Part shown: in pieces, positions 1-12,094 of the stretch
Layout of the letters: the number at the start of each line of letters is the position of its first letter
How positions within the stretch are numbered: position 1 is the first letter of the stretch
From: Hymenobacter negativus
GTDB lineage: Bacteria > Bacteroidota > Bacteroidia > Cytophagales > Hymenobacteraceae
Length of the DNA stretch: 64,000 nucleotides
Direction of reading: 5' to 3'
NCBI RefSeq assembly: GCF_017571495.1
Contig: NZ_JAGETZ010000019.1
Span: forward strand, 55,000 to 118,999
Notes under the pieces: model-generated
Told to the model about the DNA's origin: nothing
Seen by the model: the letters and a program-made list of their open reading frames with translations, nothing else
The model's database searches: none
Translations under genes and position numbers: made by a program

Positions 1-1
1 A

Positions 2-388
2 ACCAACCCAATTTTGGGGCATTGCACCACCTTTGGCGGCCATCCGGTGAGTTGCGCGGCGGCCCTGGCCACGTTGCAAGTAATGCAGGACGAACAGCTG
101 CCGGCTGGCGTGCCGGCCAAAGCCGCAAGGTTCCGGGCGCAGCTGCGGCACCCAGCCATTCGAGCCGTACGTGGCTGCGGCCTGCTGATGGCAGTCGAAT
201 TCGACTCTTTTGCCGTCCTGAAGCCCATCATCGACCACGCCTTAGAGCACGAAGGCATCCTGACCGATTGGTTTCTTTTCTGCGACAACTCCCTCCGGCT
301 GGCCCCACCGCTCACCATTAGTGAGGCTGAGATTGACGAAGCTTGTGCCGCGCTGCTGCGTGCTATTGACGAAATGGTGAAACAGTAA
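2..388 (+). CDS. Class III (ornithine/acetylornithine-type) aminotransferase, C-terminal part
   Basis: The reading frame is open from the first bases, so the N-terminal part, including the PLP lysine, lies outside the window. The visible piece starts TNPILGHCTTFGGHP, the conserved stretch just after the active-site lysine region in class III PLP-dependent aminotransferases (acetylornithine, ornithine or 4-aminobutyrate type). It continues with a C-terminal small domain (VRGCGLLMAVEF, LRLAPPLTISEAEID) typical of the fold. The exact substrate cannot be told from this fragment. The gene ends at TAA 386-388 and runs convergently into the TerB-like gene, with a strong hairpin between them. Confidence 0.85.
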   Translation, partial: TNPILGHCTTFGGHPVSCAAALATLQVMQDEQLPAGVPAKAARFRAQLRHPAIRAVRGCGLLMAVEFDSFAVLKPIIDHALEHEGILTDWFLFCDNSLRLAPPLTISEAEIDEACAALLRAIDEMVKQ

Positions 389-391
389 AAA

Positions 392-446
392 GGTGGGTTT
401 GATGTTTAGGCGGCGCAGCTTGCGCAAGCAGAACATCAAACCCACC
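392..446. terminator. Bidirectional hairpin between convergent genes
   Basis: A perfect 15-bp inverted repeat (392-406 with 432-446) encloses a second small dyad (CTTGCGCAAG, 419-428). It starts 4 bases after the aminotransferase stop and lies before the stop of the convergent TerB-like gene. An A-run precedes it on the + strand, which gives a T-run for minus-strand transcripts. Termination is inferred from position and structure. Confidence 0.7.
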
Positions 447-475
447 AGTGCACTATCTCACTAGTTAGCCAGCAG

Positions 476-934
476 CTATGCCGGCACATTTGGTCGAGGT
501 AACTCGTTATAGTTCAAAAAAGAATTACTTTCTTCCTTGATTCTGTCCTTGGAAAGGCCATCTTTTACGCCTTGTGAGATTTTGCGAACCAGCACGCCCA
601 CAATGGCCTTTCGGAAGCCCAGCTTCTCGGCCATAATAATACAGAAATCCATCTCGGTTTCATCAACAATGCCGTCGGCCAGCATCATGTCGACAAGGTC
701 GAAAATCTGGTCAAAACGCTCAGAATCGGTGGTTGGAAGGTCATTACTGGCCCCCTTGGACCCCGAAACCAATGCCTGCACCTCGGATGCGCTGATGCCG
801 TTTTTTTTACCCACGGCCGTGATGAAGCTCATCTCTCGGGCGTCGATGTGGCCGTCGGCTTTGGCCAAGGCTGCAAGATTCAGCAAGTGGCTCTTAATTT
901 TTTTAGCCTGCTCATTTTCGAAGAAACCGAACAT
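476..934 (-). CDS. TerB-like (tellurite-resistance TerB family) cytoplasmic protein
   Basis: This is a 152-residue all-helical soluble protein with no signal peptide. It carries two copies of the acidic motif that marks TerB-like domains: KADGHIDAREM near residue 25 and LADGIVDETEM near residue 85. These acidic repeats bind divalent metal in characterised TerB proteins. Many TerB-domain proteins have no link to tellurite, so the name describes a fold rather than a proven phenotype. No other ter genes are nearby. The gene is monocistronic and convergent with the aminotransferase. Confidence 0.7.
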   Translation of the reverse strand: MFGFFENEQAKKIKSHLLNLAALAKADGHIDAREMSFITAVGKKNGISASEVQALVSGSKGASNDLPTTDSERFDQIFDLVDMMLADGIVDETEMDFCIIMAEKLGFRKAIVGVLVRKISQGVKDGLSKDRIKEESNSFLNYNELPRPNVPA

Positions 935-1167
935 AAAACGTGGGAATTAGGAAGTGAGGAATGATTTTGGGCCTCCAACGGCGATTCTTGAGGTAATATA
1001 CAGGAGAAACTTCCCAATTACCACGCTCTAACTACGTAAAACATAAAAAAAAGATAATTGCCGGTGGCCCGGCATTTGGCTAAGGTTGCAGTGCGTTTGC
1101 ATTCATTTCACCAACTTTGTGGGGTTTGAGCGCCATTTGCGTGCTCACTTGCTTTACGAAAGTCCAG

Positions 1168-2139
1168 ATGAAGAGAATAGCAGTTTTTACCAGTGGGGGC
1201 GACGCGCCGGGCATGAATGCCGCCATTCGGGCGGTGGTGCGGACCGCTACCTACCATGGCATTGAGGTTTATGGCATTATGCGCGGCTATAGCGGCATGA
1301 TTAAGGGCGAGTTTGTGCGTCTGGATTCGGCTTCGGTGTCGAACACAGTGCAGAAGGGTGGTACCATCCTCAAATCGGCCCGCAGCATGAAGTTCATGAC
1401 CAAGGAAGGTCGCCAACAGGCATTTGACCAGCTGGTTAACAACGGCATTGAGGGGCTGGTAGCCATTGGCGGCAACGGTACCTTCACCGGAGCCATGATT
1501 TTTGAGGAAGAGTTTGGTATTCCAACCGTGGGCGCACCGGGCACGATTGACAACGACCTCTACGGCACCGATTATACCATTGGCTACGACACGGCTGTGA
1601 ATACGGCCCTGGAGTGTATCGACAAAATACGGGACACGGCCGACTCGCACGACCGCTGCTTTTTTGTGGAAGTGATGGGCCGCGACTCGGGCTACATCGC
1701 CATTCCGTGCGCCATTGGGGGCGGAGCCGAAATCGTGATGATTCCGGAAACCCAAATGAGCACCGATGTGGTGATTGACACGCTGCAATCGGGCTGGCAG
1801 CGTTCCAAAACTTCGTTCATCGTCATTGTGGCCGAGGGCGACGAGCCCGGCAACGCGACCCAGGTCGCCGACCGGGTGAAGACAGCCATTCCGCAGCTCG
1901 ATACCCGCGTCACCATCGTGGGGCACATTCAGCGTGGCGGTTCGCCGACCGCCGCCGACCGCCTCTTGGCTTCTCAGCTTGGTATCGCCGCCGTAGAGGG
2001 CCTCATGAATGGCATGCGCAATGTGATGGCCGGTATTATCGACAAGAAACTGGTATATACCCCCTTCACGGATACCATCAACAAGAAAAAGCTTATCAAC
2101 CAGAGCTTCATGCGGATGGTGGAAATTCTGAGCGTATAG
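1168..2139 (+). CDS. pfkA: ATP-dependent 6-phosphofructokinase
   Basis: This enzyme phosphorylates fructose 6-phosphate to the 1,6-bisphosphate, the committed glycolytic step. The product is 323 residues, normal for bacterial PfkA. SGGDAPGMNA (9-18) forms the nucleotide loop, PGTIDND (124-130) holds the catalytic Asp, and MGRDSG and HIQRGGSPTA are substrate-binding motifs. Gly104 and the Gly of PGTIDND point to ATP rather than pyrophosphate as donor. The usual GGDG motif reads GGNG, with Asn103 where E. coli has the Mg-binding Asp103. I start at ATG 1168, because the conserved sequence begins MKRIAVFTSGG; an upstream start at 1117 would add 17 residues unlike the family. Most bacteria in this group carry more than one pfkA. 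Confidence 0.93.
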   Translation: MKRIAVFTSGGDAPGMNAAIRAVVRTATYHGIEVYGIMRGYSGMIKGEFVRLDSASVSNTVQKGGTILKSARSMKFMTKEGRQQAFDQLVNNGIEGLVAIGGNGTFTGAMIFEEEFGIPTVGAPGTIDNDLYGTDYTIGYDTAVNTALECIDKIRDTADSHDRCFFVEVMGRDSGYIAIPCAIGGGAEIVMIPETQMSTDVVIDTLQSGWQRSKTSFIVIVAEGDEPGNATQVADRVKTAIPQLDTRVTIVGHIQRGGSPTAADRLLASQLGIAAVEGLMNGMRNVMAGIIDKKLVYTPFTDTINKKKLINQSFMRMVEILSV

Positions 2140-2198
2140 CATTAGGGTAGGAGGGCAAGAGCCAGGTAATAACATTTTCTTGCCTGACGCTTACCCTC

Positions 2199-3116
2199 TT
2201 ACTCTACAGTTACCCACTGGTACGCTGCGTCCCGCCGTAGCCAGGTTAGCTGGCGCTTGGCGTAGTGACGGGTGTTGCGCTGGAGGAGGCGCACGGCTTC
2301 GGTCCAGTCATACTCGCCGTCCAGAAAGCCGAAAATCTCCTGGTAGCCCACCGTTTGCAGAGCGTGATGGTGGCGGTAAGGCAAAACGGATTTAACCTCG
2401 TCGAGCAGGCCAGCTTCCAGCATGTGCTCCACGCGTAGGTTGATGCGCTGATACAATTCCTCGCGCTCGCGGGTGAGGGCCACTTTCACATTGCGGAAAA
2501 GCGGGTTTTCGGGCGTTGGGCCGGCACTGTGGAAGCTGGAAAATGGCCGGCCGGTGGCGCGGGTAATTTCCAGGGCCCGTACCACGCGCTGGTGGTTTTG
2601 CTGGTCGATGCGGGCGTGGGCAACGGGGTCGGTTTCGGCCAGTTCGGCCACGAGATGGGAGAGGCCGTGGGCCGCCAGCTCGGCATGAAGCTGAGCACGC
2701 ACTTCGGGCGGCACGTTGGGCAACTCATCCAGCCCATCGGTGACAGCCTGCACGTAGAGGCCCGAGCCGCCGGTGAGGATAACCAGTGGGTATTTCTGAA
2801 ACAGCGCTGTTAATACGGCCTGGCAATCGGTGGCGAAGCGGCCGGCGCTGTAGTCCTGGCCAATGCTGCGGCTGTCGATGAAGTGGTGGGGAATGCCCTG
2901 CATTTCCTCCGGCGTGGGCTTGGCCGTGCCGATGCTCAGCTCACGGAAAAACTGGCGGGAGTCGGCCGATACGATTTCAGTACCGAACTGTTGGGCCAGC
3001 TGCACGCACAGGGCCGTTTTGCCCACGGCCGTGGGGCCGGCAATGGTAAGCAGCACCGGGCGCGGGTCGGCCACTGAGGGAGCTAGTTGAGCAAGGATAG
3101 AAGGGGGGAGGGACAC
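2199..3116 (-). CDS. miaA: tRNA dimethylallyltransferase
   Basis: MiaA transfers a dimethylallyl group to N6 of A37 in tRNAs reading U-starting codons. The 305-residue protein has the P-loop GPTAVGKT (27-34), the DSRQ motif (52-55) that contacts the flipped A37, and the downstream TGGSGLY and QTVGYQE motifs of the family. Length is close to that of E. coli MiaA. It is convergent with pfkA, with only 59 bases between the stop codons. Confidence 0.95.
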   Translation of the reverse strand: MSLPPSILAQLAPSVADPRPVLLTIAGPTAVGKTALCVQLAQQFGTEIVSADSRQFFRELSIGTAKPTPEEMQGIPHHFIDSRSIGQDYSAGRFATDCQAVLTALFQKYPLVILTGGSGLYVQAVTDGLDELPNVPPEVRAQLHAELAAHGLSHLVAELAETDPVAHARIDQQNHQRVVRALEITRATGRPFSSFHSAGPTPENPLFRNVKVALTREREELYQRINLRVEHMLEAGLLDEVKSVLPYRHHHALQTVGYQEIFGFLDGEYDWTEAVRLLQRNTRHYAKRQLTWLRRDAAYQWVTVE

Positions 3117-3161
3117 GAAAAAGAGCGTTTTGGGGAGTTGTCGGTGGTCTGAGAAATGGTA

Positions 3162-3267
3162 GTCATCTGTCGTTCTGAGCTTGCGAAAGACCGTATCACG
3201 TTCACATCGTTTGGCTTACTGCCAACTGTTCAGCAGAGAGAAGGTCTTTCGTTGCGCTCGGGATGAC
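3162..3267. repeat. Imperfect palindromic intergenic repeat (GTCATC...GATGAC family)
   Basis: The left arm 3162-3192 and the right arm 3241-3267 are imperfect reverse complements. They share the end pattern GTCAT..TGAGC..GCGAAAGACC / GGTCTTTCGTTGCGCTCGGGATGAC. The same ends recur at 15424, 17991 and 33762. The element fills most of the gap between miaA and the OmpA-family gene, both on the minus strand. Confidence 0.7.
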
Positions 3268-3288
3268 AAACCGCGCGCACTCGGTCAC

Positions 3289-5265
3289 TCACAAGCTTAC
3301 TATCTTGAACTCGACGCGTCGGTTGAGGCGGCGGGTGGTTTCCTGCTCGTTGCTGGCAATGGGCTCGGCACCACCCAGGCCCAGGCCCATCACCCGCGTA
3401 GAAGCCACGCCGCGTTCGATGAGGTAGGCTTTCACGGCGGCTACGCGCTGCTGGCTGAGCACCACGTTTTTCTCGGGCGGGCCCACGTTGTCGGTGTGGC
3501 CGCGTAGCTCGATGGTCAGGCGCGGATTGTCAATCATCAAAGCTACCAGGCGGTTGAGGGCGTTGGAGGAACCGGGCAGCAGGGTGGTGCGGCTTTGCTC
3601 GAACTGCACGTTGGCCAGCTGGAGGGTGGCGCCCACAGTCAGGGGGCGCAGGAGAATGTCGCGTACCAGCGGGCCGGGCGTCACCAGCCAGGTACTGTCG
3701 GTGGGGAAATAGCCCCGGTGCTGGGTGTGGTACTCATACGTGCGGCCGGGCACGGAGGAGTAGGTGAACGTGCCCTGGGTGCTAAGCAGCACGGCCGTGC
3801 CACCTTCAGTGTTAGGCACTTCGAGACGTAGTTGGGCTTCGGGCAAAGGCTTGGCGGTGATGGCATCGAGCACGCGGCCCTGCCAGGTAGCGGTGGCGGG
3901 TGGCGTGGGCACAACTTCGGCCTTGGGCTCCACCTTGAAGAGGTTGCAGCCCGCCAAATCGGTGTAGGTGCCGCCCCGTACGCGGCTGGCCTGGCGCTTT
4001 GCCAAATCGACCTGATACAAGGCATGCGGCCCCGCCATGTACATGCGCCGACGGCCGGCAGCGTCATTTTGCATCAGCAGGTCGCTGTAGCCGCCGCGCA
4101 CGGGCAGGCCGGTAAGGGGCATGGTAGCGGGCGCGGGCTGGCGGGTTTTGATGTTGACTTTCAGCAGTGAGCCATCGGTGCTGTACACCATATACATGGT
4201 GTCGGCATCGTCGAGGCAGAAGTTGCCGTGCGTGCCGGCGCTGGCAAAGCCGATGAACGGGTAGTAAGGGGCTTTGCGGAGCGGGTCGGTGGCCCACACC
4301 ACCGTTACTTTGCCATCAAAAGGGCTGACTTTCACGAGTTGGTTCGCGTCGGACGTCATGAAATACAAGTCGCCGTGGTCGTCGGTAGCACCCGAAATCC
4401 AGACGTTTTCGGGGCCCTGGGCCGGAAGCTGCCAGCCGGTGTACTGGCCCTGCCGGGTAGCGGGGTTGTAGCGGTACACCCGCTCGGAAGCATCGGTAGG
4501 AGCTTTGCTCACAGCGTAGAGGCAGTTGTCGAAACCCTTGGCCAGGGCGTAGGACTGGAAGGGCAGCACCCGGCGGTGCTGAATGGGTTTGCTGGTAGGG
4601 TCAGCCACCGAGAATTCGTGAATCGTGCGGCAGTCGTCTTCCCACTGGCCATTGGTAAAGCGCAGGGCCGAAATGCCGTACATCTTGTTGTCGCACACCT
4701 GGTCGAGGTAGCGGCGGCTGGGCCAGGGCGCGTCCGTGAAGCCGAAGGAGGCAATTAACGCCCGAGCTTCCGCCAAGTAGCGGTTGTCGAGGCTGGATTC
4801 GGCCCGGTACTCTACGCGCAGCTCGTAACCGCCACGCCATATCTGCCGGCCGGCCACATGCAGGCGCGACGGCCCATTGGCCACCGGGCGGTAGATGTAG
4901 TCGTAGCGCAGTTCCTCGTAGCGGCCGGCATCCTGCCGCTCAAAATTGAGCACCTGCGCCAGGGGCAGCTGCCGGATGCGCCGCAGCACCGAATCGGGCC
5001 GGGTGCCCGCGAGCAGGCGCTGGTTGGTGAGCGTTTCGGACAGCGGCTGCAGGGTGAGCGTGACTTGCACCGGCACCTGGGCATCGGCGGGTGCGAAGGT
5101 TACTTCGGTGCCATCGGCTGAGCGCTGCCGCATCTGCCAGGTGCGCGGGTAGTTGAGCTGGTAGCGGGCGTGGGCATCGGTGTACACAGCCGGGGGCGTT
5201 GCGGCTGGCTGCGCATACAGCGCCGCCTGCCAGAACATAAGTACCAGCGTTAGTAAAACCTTCAT
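3289..5265 (-). CDS. Secreted OmpA-family protein with N-terminal propeller-like region
   Basis: The 658-residue protein begins with a signal peptide (MKVLLTLVLMFWQAALYAQ). A lipocalin- or PsbP-like N-terminal part (about 20-180) is followed by a repetitive region with tryptophan/aspartate-rich beta segments (about 190-440). Next come a short carboxypeptidase-regulatory-like beta domain (about 450-530) and an OmpA/MotB peptidoglycan-binding domain at the C-terminus (about 545-658; IELRGHTDNVG, LSQQRVAAVKAYL, NRRVEFKIV). It is probably periplasmic or attached to the outer membrane and anchored to peptidoglycan. I use ATG 5265; an in-frame ATG at 5298 would place 11 extra residues before the signal peptide. 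No catalytic motif is seen. Confidence 0.8.
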   Translation of the reverse strand: MKVLLTLVLMFWQAALYAQPAATPPAVYTDAHARYQLNYPRTWQMRQRSADGTEVTFAPADAQVPVQVTLTLQPLSETLTNQRLLAGTRPDSVLRRIRQLPLAQVLNFERQDAGRYEELRYDYIYRPVANGPSRLHVAGRQIWRGGYELRVEYRAESSLDNRYLAEARALIASFGFTDAPWPSRRYLDQVCDNKMYGISALRFTNGQWEDDCRTIHEFSVADPTSKPIQHRRVLPFQSYALAKGFDNCLYAVSKAPTDASERVYRYNPATRQGQYTGWQLPAQGPENVWISGATDDHGDLYFMTSDANQLVKVSPFDGKVTVVWATDPLRKAPYYPFIGFASAGTHGNFCLDDADTMYMVYSTDGSLLKVNIKTRQPAPATMPLTGLPVRGGYSDLLMQNDAAGRRRMYMAGPHALYQVDLAKRQASRVRGGTYTDLAGCNLFKVEPKAEVVPTPPATATWQGRVLDAITAKPLPEAQLRLEVPNTEGGTAVLLSTQGTFTYSSVPGRTYEYHTQHRGYFPTDSTWLVTPGPLVRDILLRPLTVGATLQLANVQFEQSRTTLLPGSSNALNRLVALMIDNPRLTIELRGHTDNVGPPEKNVVLSQQRVAAVKAYLIERGVASTRVMGLGLGGAEPIASNEQETTRRLNRRVEFKIVSL

Positions 5266-5789
5266 AAGCCGTTGCGGCGTGGGAATTCTGTCGGGCAATT
5301 AAACGCAAAGTACCACAGGACGCGTTCGGTTCGCACATTTTAATATGCGCCGGCTGCCAGATACTGCAGCTGAAAGGACGTGTTGTGTAAGTTCGTATTG
5401 AAGTAGCTGTGATGCTTTTCAAAGCAATTTTCAGGGTGAAGTACGTTCCCCGGTTCAACGGCAGAGCTGTCCGACTGTTTGTTGTTGAACAGTGCCGTTG
5501 AATGATGGAGTCGGCGCACCCTTCAACCAGTCGGACAGCGGAGCCTACACTCGACCTAAAATGAGCGCCAGATGCATTGGGAGAAGGGTAGCCCGTTTTG
5601 CTTAAGGGCTTAGCGGCTCAGAAGAACGTTAAGCCACCTCCATCTTCAGCAGTGACAGATTTCCTGGTAGTTATATCATCGCTACGCAGCTTCTACTTCC
5701 GGAAATTGTTCTCTCTACTGTAGCCCTATTGCCGCTACACGGCTATTTCGCAGGTGAAACGAGCAACTTCACCGCAGCTTGACTACTGA
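5266..5789. other. 524-bp gene-free region with interlocking inverted repeats
   Basis: No convincing coding frame is present. It contains two overlapping dyads in the order A-B-A'-B': A 5454-5463 pairs with A' 5493-5502, and B 5466-5477 pairs with B' 5528-5539. A small hairpin (5474-5479 with 5488-5493) lies inside. The rest shows no structure I can name. Confidence 0.6.
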
Positions 5790-6425
5790 TTATTTGGTCT
5801 GAAACGTGGCTGTCAGCTGCACTACTTCCTGGAGCAGGGAGGCTGGAAGGGGCTGTTGCTGAGAGGTGGCTTTTCGCAGGCTCTCGGCCACCGCCACGAG
5901 CCGGCCCATGTGCGTGCCTGCAAGTGGTGACCACGTTTCGCCCGCCTGCGGGCCGATGCCATTTTGAAAGGTGATGAACGTGTACGTGTTGCCGTCGCTC
6001 TGCATTGTCATGGCCGGTTTGGGGTAGTGCGTTTGCGCCACGGCCGCATTGAACAGCTGGCTCAGGGCCGTCGCAGCCTCGTCGCTGATTTCAATCACTT
6101 GGGAAGTCACCCCAATTTTTTCGCCGGTCTTTGCCTGCAAGGCGTGCCAGATGCTGTGCTGAGCAAGCTGATATGTCAGGTAGCATTTGCCCGCCCGGCG
6201 TTCGGCCATAACGGCGTATTCTAGCTGAAGGGACGGCAACGCCACGACGCGAAAGACTGGTCTGCCGCTCTGGCCAGCGTACAGCACTTCCTGTACTTTC
6301 AAATAATAGTCCGGAAAGCCATCAGTATAGAGTCCCTTGGCGGGTTCGAGGTGGTCTTCTGGTTGCTGGGCATGGCTGACCAAAGCGCAAATACAGCCAA
6401 ACAACGTGAGAAACAGGGGGCGCAT
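5790..6425 (-). CDS. Secreted protein of unknown function
   Basis: The 211-residue protein starts with a signal peptide (MRPLFLTLFGCICALVSHAQ, cleavage after AHAQ-like SHAQ). The remainder is soluble, mixed alpha/beta, with no recognised catalytic motif. The middle (AGKCYLTYQLAQHSIW) holds the only mature cysteine. I do not recognise the family. It lies on the same strand as the downstream OmpA-family gene but over 500 bases away, so co-transcription is unlikely. Confidence 0.65.
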   Translation of the reverse strand: MRPLFLTLFGCICALVSHAQQPEDHLEPAKGLYTDGFPDYYLKVQEVLYAGQSGRPVFRVVALPSLQLEYAVMAERRAGKCYLTYQLAQHSIWHALQAKTGEKIGVTSQVIEISDEAATALSQLFNAAVAQTHYPKPAMTMQSDGNTYTFITFQNGIGPQAGETWSPLAGTHMGRLVAVAESLRKATSQQQPLPASLLQEVVQLTATFQTK

Positions 6426-6600
6426 GAGCGGATGGTTTAATAGGTAGTAAGGAATAAGGAAGGGGAGCCATTTATGGCCTTGGGCTTGGGAAGGACCTTA
6501 TTCAGAAGGAAAGTTCACAGTAATTCAAACGGCCAAAACGTGAGAAGTCACTCCGTTTGATGCGCGGAATGCTCAGGATGACAGACGATTCCTCAATTCC

Positions 6601-7737
6601 TCACTTCATTAAGCCCAGCCCCGCGTACAGCCGCAGCAGTTCCCGTTCCTCGTGCTGCCAGCTGAGCTGGGGGCGGGCGCGACGGCAGTTTTCGGCCAGG
6701 TGCTGGTAGCGGGCGGGCTCGTCGCGCAGCAGGCGGTTGAGGGCGGCGGCCAGGGCGGCGGGGGCGAGGTCCGATACCAACTCGGCTACGTCGAACTGGT
6801 CGTTGAGGGCACGGTATTCGGGAAAGTCGATGAGCACCTGCGGGATACCGGCGTGCACGTAGTCGAAGAACTTGTTAGCCAGCGAGTAGTAGTAGCTCAG
6901 CCCGATATTTTCCAGCAGCATGATACCCACGGCCGCATGGCGCGTGACCTCGCGTAGCGCATCGGGCAGCACAAACCCCCGAAACTCCACTTGGCCCGAA
7001 GCCAGTAGGCCCAGCCGCTCCGCCTGCTCACGCAGCGTAGCCGAGAGGTCGCCTTCGCCGCAAATCACCAGCCGGCCCACCACGTGGGGCATGGCTTCGA
7101 GCAGGTTTTCGAGGCCGCGTCCCACGTTCAGCGCGCCCTGGTAGAGGATGTACCCACCAGCTGGGGCGGCAGCGGGCGCGGGTGGCAGCGCCACAGTTTC
7201 ATCGAGTCGGCTCACGTTGCGCACCACGGCAAAAGGCCGGCCGTAACGTTCTTCAAATACCCGCGCCAAGGCCGGACCCACCGTGTAGGCCAGCCGGGCG
7301 CGGGGCACAATGAAGCCCTCCACCCAACGCCAGATGCGCTGAACTGCCGGCCGGGCCATCACTTCGGGCACTTCCGTAAACAGCTCGTGGGCATCGTATA
7401 CGAAGGGCTGGTTGCTGAGCCGGGCGCGCAGCCACACGGGCAGCGCGGTGTCGAGGTCGACGGCGCACCAGGCCGCAGCACGCTGGCCCAGCAGGTAGAA
7501 AAACAGCCGCAAGTTGTACTCCACGTAAAAAAGCTTGCCCTTCTGAAACCAGCCGCGCAGTCGGTGTTGTTGGTAAGGCTGCCGCGTGAGCGGGGGCGAG
7601 GCCGGCCGCTGCCAGCCCACCAACTGCACGCGGTAGCCGGCGGCGGCCAGGCTGCCACAGATGCGTTGCATTCGCTGGTCGAAGCACAGGTCGGTGGTGA
7701 CAGTGAAAAGCAGCTGTGGGGCGGAGATTGACGTCAA
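6601..7737 (-). CDS. Glycosyltransferase family 4 (GT-B fold)
   Basis: The 378-residue protein has the two-domain layout of GT-B enzymes. The N-terminal Rossmann half contains LVGWQRP and FVYDAHELFTEVPEV, the latter typical of family 4 members in Bacteroidota. The C-terminal nucleotide-sugar half has GGYILYQGALNVGRGLENL, LVICGEGDLS and a region with FFDYVHAGIPQVLIDFPEY. It probably transfers a sugar to a cell-envelope or exopolysaccharide acceptor; donor and acceptor cannot be read from sequence. It stands alone, divergent from the hybrid kinase gene. Confidence 0.85.
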   Translation of the reverse strand: MTSISAPQLLFTVTTDLCFDQRMQRICGSLAAAGYRVQLVGWQRPASPPLTRQPYQQHRLRGWFQKGKLFYVEYNLRLFFYLLGQRAAAWCAVDLDTALPVWLRARLSNQPFVYDAHELFTEVPEVMARPAVQRIWRWVEGFIVPRARLAYTVGPALARVFEERYGRPFAVVRNVSRLDETVALPPAPAAAPAGGYILYQGALNVGRGLENLLEAMPHVVGRLVICGEGDLSATLREQAERLGLLASGQVEFRGFVLPDALREVTRHAAVGIMLLENIGLSYYYSLANKFFDYVHAGIPQVLIDFPEYRALNDQFDVAELVSDLAPAALAAALNRLLRDEPARYQHLAENCRRARPQLSWQHEERELLRLYAGLGLMK

Positions 7738-7786
7738 TGGCTGAGCGGGACATATCGAAACAGACCCACGTTATATTTATTTTGGC

Positions 7787-7794
7787 CAAATTTA
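7787..7794 (-). promoter_or_regulatory. Candidate -7 element for the glycosyltransferase
   Basis: On the minus strand this reads TAAATTTG, an exact match to the Bacteroidota -7 consensus TAnnTTTG, about 50 bases upstream of the start codon. I see no clear TTTG -33 element at the expected spacing, so this is only a candidate. Confidence 0.35.
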
Positions 7795-7860
7795 CACGGA
7801 GCAGGGCCGGCCGGCACCCTATCTTAGCAGCAAATATCAACCGGCAGCACGCCTCATCCT

Positions 7861-11544
<3,684 letters not shown>

Positions 11545-11600
11545 TAGATAATGCTATTCTGCCGCTCTACCCTTTGAACCCAACCTCAATCCCCTCCCAC

Positions 11601-11999
11601 ATGTCCGCCGACACCGCCTCTAAAACCATTCTGATTGCCGAAGACAGCTCGGTAATTCTTAACCTTACGCGCAAGATTCTGGAATTGCAGAAGTACAAGA
11701 TTGTTCTGGCCAAAAACGGCGGTGAAGTACTTAAGCAGCTAGAAGGCAACCTAGAAACCAACCCCGTTGATTGTGTGCTGATGGACATCAATATTCCGGT
11801 GAAAGACGGCATGCAGTGCACCCGCGAAATTCGGGCCCACGTTGACCCCAAAATCAATAAGCTGCCCATCATTGCCATTACCGGCAACGCCAACAACTAC
11901 TCGATGGACCAGTTCCGCGAAGCCGGCGTGACCGACTACTTGCCCAAGCCGCTTGACTTTGATGCCCTGGTGCGCGTGGTGAAGCAATACGTAGGGTAG
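11601..11999 (+). CDS. Single-domain response regulator (CheY-like)
   Basis: The 132-residue protein is a receiver domain only: IAEDS acidic pocket near residue 13, phospho-acceptor Asp62 in VLMDINIPVKDG, Thr in ITGNANN and Lys in YLPKPLD. No output domain is present, so it signals by protein contact or acts as a relay. I start at ATG 11601 (MSADTASKTILIAEDSS); an upstream in-frame ATG at 11541 overlaps the kinase stop and would add 20 residues unlike receivers. It follows the hybrid kinase with Hpt domain and is probably its partner. Confidence 0.88.
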   Translation: MSADTASKTILIAEDSSVILNLTRKILELQKYKIVLAKNGGEVLKQLEGNLETNPVDCVLMDINIPVKDGMQCTREIRAHVDPKINKLPIIAITGNANNYSMDQFREAGVTDYLPKPLDFDALVRVVKQYVG

Positions 12000-12009
12000 T
12001 TTTGGGTAG

Positions 12010-12088
12010 AGCTGTTAGCTAATGGCGGCTAGCTATTAGCTCTCGTCTAACGGAAAAGCTAATGGCTAGCCGCCATTAGCTAACAGCT
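12010..12088. repeat. Long perfect inverted repeat before the hydrolase gene
   Basis: The 24-base arms 12010-12033 and 12065-12088 are perfect reverse complements. The hairpin continues inward with ATTAGCT (12035-12041) against AGCTAAT (12058-12064). It begins 10 bases after the response-regulator stop and ends 6 bases before the next start codon. It could end transcription of the regulator or be a dispersed palindromic element. The absence of a T-run argues against a simple terminator. Confidence 0.75.
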
Positions 12089-12094
12089 TAAACA

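Noticed and set aside
1108..2175. 355-residue minus-strand protein over pfkA
   Set aside because: pfkA on the + strand has every family motif; the antisense frame has none.
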